Positions 58,575 through 64,000 of a stretch of DNA of 64,000 nt are shown one piece after another. Made by a program: the position numbers and the translations under genes. The DNA is taken from assembly GCA_916610825.1 (NCBI GenBank), contig OU744451.1, positions 434,001-498,000 of the forward strand, in the 5' to 3' direction. This DNA comes from Haliclystus octoradiatus (taxonomy: Eukaryota > Cnidaria > Staurozoa > Stauromedusae > Haliclystidae). Under the pieces are notes generated by a model that saw nothing but the letters and a program-made list of their open reading frames with translations, did no database searches and had not been told where the DNA came from. Every line of letters begins with the position of its first letter. Position 1 is the stretch's first letter.

Positions 58575-59990
58575 TACACTAATGGCATTGCCTCTCTATA
58601 TTGCATTGCCATTTTTTTGGTACATGAAACTCTTTGACCGAGGTTCGTTTGTGTGCATTCTTACTTTTGAACCAACAATGTGAATAAATTTTCTGCTGTC
58701 TTCTCCAAAAGTTCCTAGGGTTTCTGCTGCAATTGGTTGAAAAATGTAGTTGTCATCCAGAGATGAGTATTTCTTCGTTTTTCTTTTTACGGCAAGTTGT
58801 GCTGCTGCACCAGCTGATGATGATGAAGCGTTTAAATTTGATGCGGCAAATGAATCCACACAGGTGAAGTCCCATAGCAGAGATTTCCCCCTAGACCATG
58901 GGACTTGAGTCATGCCATCCGGTCTCTTTCCATTGTCTCTTGCCAGGCCAGGTGGTTCAAGGACCGATGGGATATTTACGGAAGACAATGCTCTGTGCAG
59001 GATGTTGTTTATTTCTGCATGCCTTGTGAATCTGCCAGCTGATTTTCTGCAGGCAAGTCTGTGATGACCATCTCTGTTTACTTTGGTTCCGCATCGACAA
59101 ATGTGCTCTTCACAGATTTTCAAGCCAAGACGAAGTGAAATTGAAATACGCAGTTGATTATTTGTAAGGAAGAGACCTAGCGGTGCATTTAGCCAAGCGT
59201 TGGCTTCCCTTTCCTGAGTAGCTAGAAAGCGGGCCTTGTCCTCTAATGCTGCTTCACTTAAGTGGAGTGCTTCAGTTGAACGTTTATATATTCTTTATCT
59301 CAAACTTTTTGCTTCGTAGAGTGTAGTTCTGATAGGTTGGTATCGCATGTTTTGCTGCAGTGAGTAATTGTTTCTTAATAACCTGGTATGGTACAGCTTT
59401 CAAAAGCTGCATGGGTGAGGGAGGAAACCAGTACTGAAGTTGCATTTACTGAAGCAGCAAAAGCGCATGGAGCAATAAATTGTGCCGAGCGAAAACCAAT
59501 ACTACCAACGGAGACCGGTCATGAAGCTTGGCACCGCCATGACTTATCATCGAGGTGAATATTTAGAATTTCTTCCAAAGCTTCTTTGCACATTGAGTCC
59601 CAATGTGTCACTTCCTCTGGATTGTAGCGTGGACTAGCGTGGACTGCATTTTAGAATGGTGTAGAATTCTAGGTGTTGAAAAGCAATACTGGAGTAAAAA
59701 TAAGGCATGGTGTGCATCCATAATCTTCAAGCGAGAGGACATTGTGATGATGTCTGATATCTTTGATTTTTAATAAATCTTCCTTTGCTTTACCTCTGAT
59801 TGGTGCTCCTAGTAGTTGAACATCTGATGTTTGTGTCTTTTTAAAGTCGTTCAATTCTCCCCATTTATCGATATAGTACAGCTTTTTCAGATTTACTGAT
59901 GACTTCACATTTAGATCGGGTAAAAGACAGTCCAACGTTGTAACCACAAGATTCGATTAATTTAACATCTTCACTGAATTATGTAAACAT
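58575..59990 (-). pseudogene. decayed retroelement: C-terminal part of an RT-containing protein
   Basis: Minus-strand segments in separate frames together resemble a protein tail common in invertebrate genomes. From 59947 to 59669 there is DVQLLGAPI and related text. Around 59630-59400 there is ALEEILNIHLDDKSWR, then a stop, then GFRSAQFIAPCAFAAS. From about 59270 to 58596 there is LRISISLRLGLKICEEHICRCG, then KRPDGMTQVPWSRG and LLWDFTCVDSFAASNL. Stops and frame changes interrupt it, and no reverse-transcriptase core remains in this stretch. The recognition is from memory of the pattern, and the element class is uncertain. Confidence 0.6.
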
Positions 59991-60121
59991 GCTAATAGAA
60001 ACAATATACTGTACTGGAGATCATTTATTATGTATAGGAATTTAGGGGACAGTAATATGGGACACAAATTGTTCATACTCTCCGTGAACTATTCTCTGAT
60101 AGCACCACGAGAGGCACGTAA

Positions 60122-60192
60122 GGAGAAAACGAGAAGGCATCAGAAAATTACGAGCCACCTCGGCGAGTAATTTTCGCTTCCGAGTTTTCTCC
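60122..60192. repeat. 71-bp imperfect hairpin
   Basis: GGAGAAAACGAGAAG pairs with CTTCCGAGTTTTCTCC, and AAAATTACGAGCC pairs with GGCGAGTAATTTT, around a 6-base loop. It could be a MITE end or a folded relic. Confidence 0.55.
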
Positions 60193-61519
60193 TGAAGTGA
60201 CTCGAGATTTATTGACTAAATGTTTGCTAATTGCCTATTTAAAAGAGCAAATTATTGAATTTATGATAACTGTTTAGGATGTTGCTAACTTTCATTTGGA
60301 GAAATCGTTTAATTATTTGAAATTTTAGCGGTTAATTTTGTTTAGCCTATGTTTTGGTTTTTGGTAGTTTATCGAAAGCTCTCCTTTCTATGCCAGGAAT
60401 TTAGTTTTTATACGTACATCTAGGAACTTGCAAAAAATTGGCCATAAAAGGATGAGGGGATGTATCAATGAAATGAAGTTATGTAATGTTATGTTTTCAT
60501 AATTATCAATACTGTAAAAGTTAGGCAGATTATTTTTGAATTGTTACTTTGATTTATTTTGAACAAATGAGAAACTGCATGAATCAGTACCTCAATGAAA
60601 TTGTATATGACTCTACAGATATTTACTATATTTGCTTTTCACTTTTATTACTTGCCAGTTTATAATGCCATATTTAAATAATTATCTGTTGTTTGTATTT
60701 TCATAAATTGCTTAATATCGACGGGGTCAAGCGCGGCTATGGTGAAATGGCGTTATTGGCGTTAACCAATCAAATTGCAAGAATAAACCGTAGCATATCC
60801 TTGATATGTTCTAAATAGATATATACATGTTTATCAATTAACTATCTGTTTTCGTCACCCAGGGTGAAATGAAATGAAAACCAAGCAAAATACATCATTC
60901 GTGCAGGCGGTGAAATTGAAGAAGATATACATACATATTATACATGTGTATAGCAGTGAGGGCTTTATTTTTCGTGCTAATTTTCTCTGTCCAACTATAC
61001 GGGGGGTACGCGTGACAATTTTCGAAAATCCACACCCGTATTTATTGTATGATTTTTCAGCATTTGTTTTGAGTTGAGAATGAGGAGATGAAGCTAGCTT
61101 CGGGGATAGCTTGATTGCCAAAGATAAATCTTATACGTATACAATTATTCAAATAGATATTATTTTCTTATTCGAATTAAATAGTTTATCGTCTTGTCGA
61201 ATGATGTCCTAGATTGAGCACATGTTTTCATAACAATTGATGATTCTGAGAACAGAATTTCTTCAAATATGAAAATAATGTATCCACCTGAATATCCTTT
61301 GTAGCTCCCTAGTTACATTATGTAAACGTTTAATTATATATAAGAACAAGATGTTAACTATTCTATATAAAATTGGTTGTAAATCGAGATTTCCTGAATA
61401 AATAACCAATCATCGCTAGGATAACAGGTTGTATATAATTCTTCTATAAATCTTAGTCTTCCATCATTTCCGCTGTTGTAACTGGCTGAGAATATTATTT
61501 ACCGTCTCACTCACTGGCT
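60193..61519. other. intergenic stretch upstream of the secreted-protein exon
   Basis: No coding exon, transposon end or RNA gene was recognised. Confidence 0.4.
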
Positions 61520-61520
61520 A

Positions 61521-61535
61521 AATATATATATACAC
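61521..61535 (+). promoter_or_regulatory. candidate TATA element
   Basis: AAATATATATATACA about 65-75 bp upstream of ATG 61598, leaving room for a start site near 61555 and a short 5' UTR. Confidence 0.4.
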
Positions 61536-61597
61536 ACACAGCGCTCAATAGCTATTTGACCATCAGATCGACCACCAAATAGAAAATTTAAGCCAAC

Positions 61598-61946
61598 ATG
61601 AATAGGGTTGCTTTGGTTATGTTATCAAAATTGATTGTTTTGTGTCTTATCTTTCATCCATGCAAAGGAAATCCCTCTTGTCAGGAGACAGATGGAGAAC
61701 ACTTTGATATGAAACAAGGCGAATTTTACACAGGAATACCATTTCAAACTCATTCAAACACAGAACTTGGGAGATGCTCAATGTTATTTACTTTTGAAGC
61801 AAAAGCTAGATCAATGAATGTTGTTCATGATGTAAATCCATCCATTGTAACATGTCAGCTTTTTGAAAAGAAAGCAAGTGAAGATCTTGAAGAGGAAGGA
61901 ATTTTGATTGCAGAAGAAAAGTCAATTTATTATGATAAGATCGATA
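61598..61946 (+). CDS. secreted protein, first coding exon (PAN/apple-like)
   Basis: The start is MNRVALVMLSKLIVLCLIF, a clear signal peptide, probably cut after CKGNP or nearby. The mature part (CQETDGEHFDMKQGEF, then LGRCSMLFTFEAKARSMNVV and VTCQLFEK) resembles a PAN/apple domain in the pattern CSxLxxxxxxxxSxN...CQL. Two positions that usually hold Cys are Phe and Ala. The exon ends in phase 1 at a strong donor, A|GTAAGT (61946). Reading on to the stop at 62050 is intronic. Later exons were not found in the window. Family assignment is tentative. Confidence 0.6.
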
Positions 61947-62974
61947 GTAAGTCAACATATTTATTAATAAGATTTATAATAGAAAGGCTGACTCAAAGAT
62001 TACGAGTTTATTCCATCATAGTGTCGCCGCTGTGGCTCGTGATTTTCTGAAACCGTCTCCTTTTATTTACCCTTGCGTGCATCTCATCTCGTATTCTATA
62101 GAAGTATGGTTCATCCTGTTGTAATTTGATTGTGCTATTATGAATTTCCTCCTTCCAGTGTCTGTTCCACTGTATGTTGAAACACCGTATCTTAAACATT
62201 GTGTCGTATCTTTCAATCTACATTCATGAATTTTGCAAGATTGAAATTGATCACGTAATACACTGGCATCCATTAAATGAGTCATGTAGGGAGTTATGCC
62301 ATTTGTCCTATAATGTAATGATTGAAGTAACTATATTGAGATGTGACATATATTCAGGTCTTGTTGTTTGGTAAAATTCCAAATAATATTTATAGATATA
62401 AAATATCCATCTGTCCAAGCCTTTTAGCGACTACGTCGGGAGTAGACTATTTTAGATGAATCCCGCTAATATGTCACAATTCATATATTTAATTATTGCT
62501 TTGTTTTTGTCAAGGCAATTCTATTTGCAATTGATGTTGAAAGAAAAGTTAGAATTGTCAGAAATGTTCAAGTTATTAAAAGTAATGTAATGTAGGTTTA
62601 ATATAATCGCATGTGTGTATCTATTTGAATCTGTCTTCGTCAACTAAAATTCATATGACTATAATCCACACTTGCATCAAAATGTGTTCACATGAGAAAC
62701 ATATCAAATAAGTTCTTGACAATAAATATTCATATCAAATAAATTGATACACATTTCCACATTATTGTATTTATTTTATCTCAACGTTAATTAACGTGGG
62801 TAAATCATCAGGCTATTAGCATCAAGTGATGCCTTGAATTGAATAACGTGTGTTTTTGTGTGTGTTTTATGAATGGATCCTTCCTAATGCCAATCAATAA
62901 CGTACTGTATACCCACATCGTATAGGATTCGTGCTTTTGCAAATGTCTACATTAATGCACTGTCAGCTTGCTGA
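61947..62974. other. presumed intron of the secreted-protein gene
   Basis: No further exon was recognised. Overlapping minus-strand frames at 62008-62285 have no recognised similarity. Confidence 0.35.
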
Positions 62975-63275
62975 GACATACGATTTGCGAAATTTGTAAC
63001 AGAAAGTATATAGGTGGTACACAGGAAATTAGTCCATGACGTGAGCATGATCTATAAGTTAGATAAATCAAGAAGTCAAAGACTACAAATTTTAGCACTG
63101 CTACTTATAAAGTTTCACTGTTTTAGCTTTATGCGATCCTCAGACAGTTTATATAGTGATAAAAACTAATCAAAAGTACCAAAATGAGTATAGTATTTGA
63201 CTTCTTTATTTATATTTACAGCTCTGTCAACTGACATCAAGCACTGTTTACTGCTATCAGATAATATCTATGGTA
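62975..63275. mobile_element. degenerate Penelope-like remnant
   Basis: At 62985-63035 the plus strand reads ICEICNRKYIGGTQEIS, a decayed GIY-YIG block. At 63100-63147 the minus strand keeps a hammerhead relic: CTGAGGA (one core change), ATCGCATAAAGC, an insertion, then GAAAC. CAGCTCTGTCAACTGACATC at 63220 matches the tails at 10911 and 12230. Confidence 0.6.
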
Positions 63276-64000
63276 TTAAGTTAGAAATGCTTTCACCCAG
63301 CTGCAATAAGATCCCAAGAAAATGCTTGCTCAAGTTAAGAAAATTCTTTCTTGTTTTGAAGCACAAGAATCTTATATGTGCTATTGTATACAGATGAAGA
63401 ATGTTACGGATGTTAACCTCAATTTGAAGTAAGACCTCGATACTGGTGCACTGACATTTGCTCTTTATCAGAAGGAATACTAACTAGTGGGACTAGGTTG
63501 GAAGGCCTTTACTGGCATGTTGTGAAATTCAGATCAGTCTGTCATTGCCAAACATCTTTTTATAAAAACAATCCTGAATAATGTACATATAGAATCCAGA
63601 TTTATCCATTCTTAATTAAATGGTCTCAGCTGTGATCCATTTCTATTAAATTATTGATTATGTTAAAGTAAAGGAGCAAATCCGCATGCAAAAGTCTTTT
63701 CTCCAAACTATCTAGATTTAAATTTAAATCTTCATAACTTAGCTCTGATTCAGGATCAATGGTACTTATAACATTCTTTTGACATATTTTTGTTGAATTG
63801 TTTGTTGAGTTGATGCCTTTGACGTACGTTTGAGACAATTTGGGTACTCAAGTATGAGTACTGAAATGTCCCCCGGGCATAGACCATAAATTTATTCTAC
63901 TCTAGAATAAAACGCAATCATTATCAGGGGAAACTTCCTAGCTATTTGAAATTCTTTAAAATTGAAAGAGTTATTGAAGAGTCTAATCAAAATAAACAGA
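63276..64000. other. right-edge stretch
   Basis: No gene or repeat boundary was recognised. A 70-codon minus-strand frame at 63626-63838 has no recognised domain. Confidence 0.35.

Overview
This is a eukaryotic, animal window: split genes with GT/AG introns, very AT-rich and dense in transposons. It carries three conserved single-copy animal genes, a single-exon rhodopsin-like GPCR, and Penelope-like, Mag-type Ty3/Gypsy, 2A-bearing CR1/L2-like and RTE-like elements. That mix suggests a marine invertebrate, perhaps a deuterostome such as an echinoderm or hemichordate. The species cannot be fixed from the sequence alone, and there is nothing bacterial or phage-like.

Host genes, left to right. 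(1) ORC3, minus strand, 5' part only: five coding exons between 16061 and 1307, running off the left edge. (2) AMD1 (S-adenosylmethionine decarboxylase), plus strand: seven exons, 16870-25673, 340 residues, divergent from ORC3 across about 0.8 kb. (3) CHORDC1 (Hsp90 co-chaperone), minus strand: thirteen exons, 52485-26536, 314 residues, convergent with AMD1. Each model joins in frame and matches its family along its length; the exon maps come from reading splice sites by eye. Farther right are a one-exon GPCR (57178-58071) and the first exon of a secreted protein (61598-61946).

Most other sequence is mobile DNA inside introns. ORC3 intron 3 holds an intact Mag-type Gypsy element (2501-6940) and a hAT-like element (7229-8160). 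ORC3 intron 1 holds three Penelope-type inverted-repeat structures separated by (ATT)n tracts and carrying hammerhead-ribozyme motifs. AMD1 introns hold a CACTA-like element, a hAT-like MITE and a third MITE. CHORDC1 introns hold a 3.2-kb element built of the palindrome GTTCATGAAC, a 2.5-kb foldback element, a full-length LINE with nine 169-bp 5' monomers and a 2A motif, a 34-copy minisatellite that stops 21 bp from a splice donor, and a full-length RTE-like LINE with a perfect 9-bp target duplication.

Regulation that can be read: a perfect three-unit heat-shock element upstream of CHORDC1, E2F-type TTTCCCGC sites upstream of both ORC3 and CHORDC1, and tandem inverted CCAAT boxes in the LINE monomers. 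The most unusual features are the paired hammerheads with compensatory stem changes, the LINE with 5' monomers plus a 2A peptide, and the RTE-like ORF with no in-frame AUG ahead of its endonuclease.
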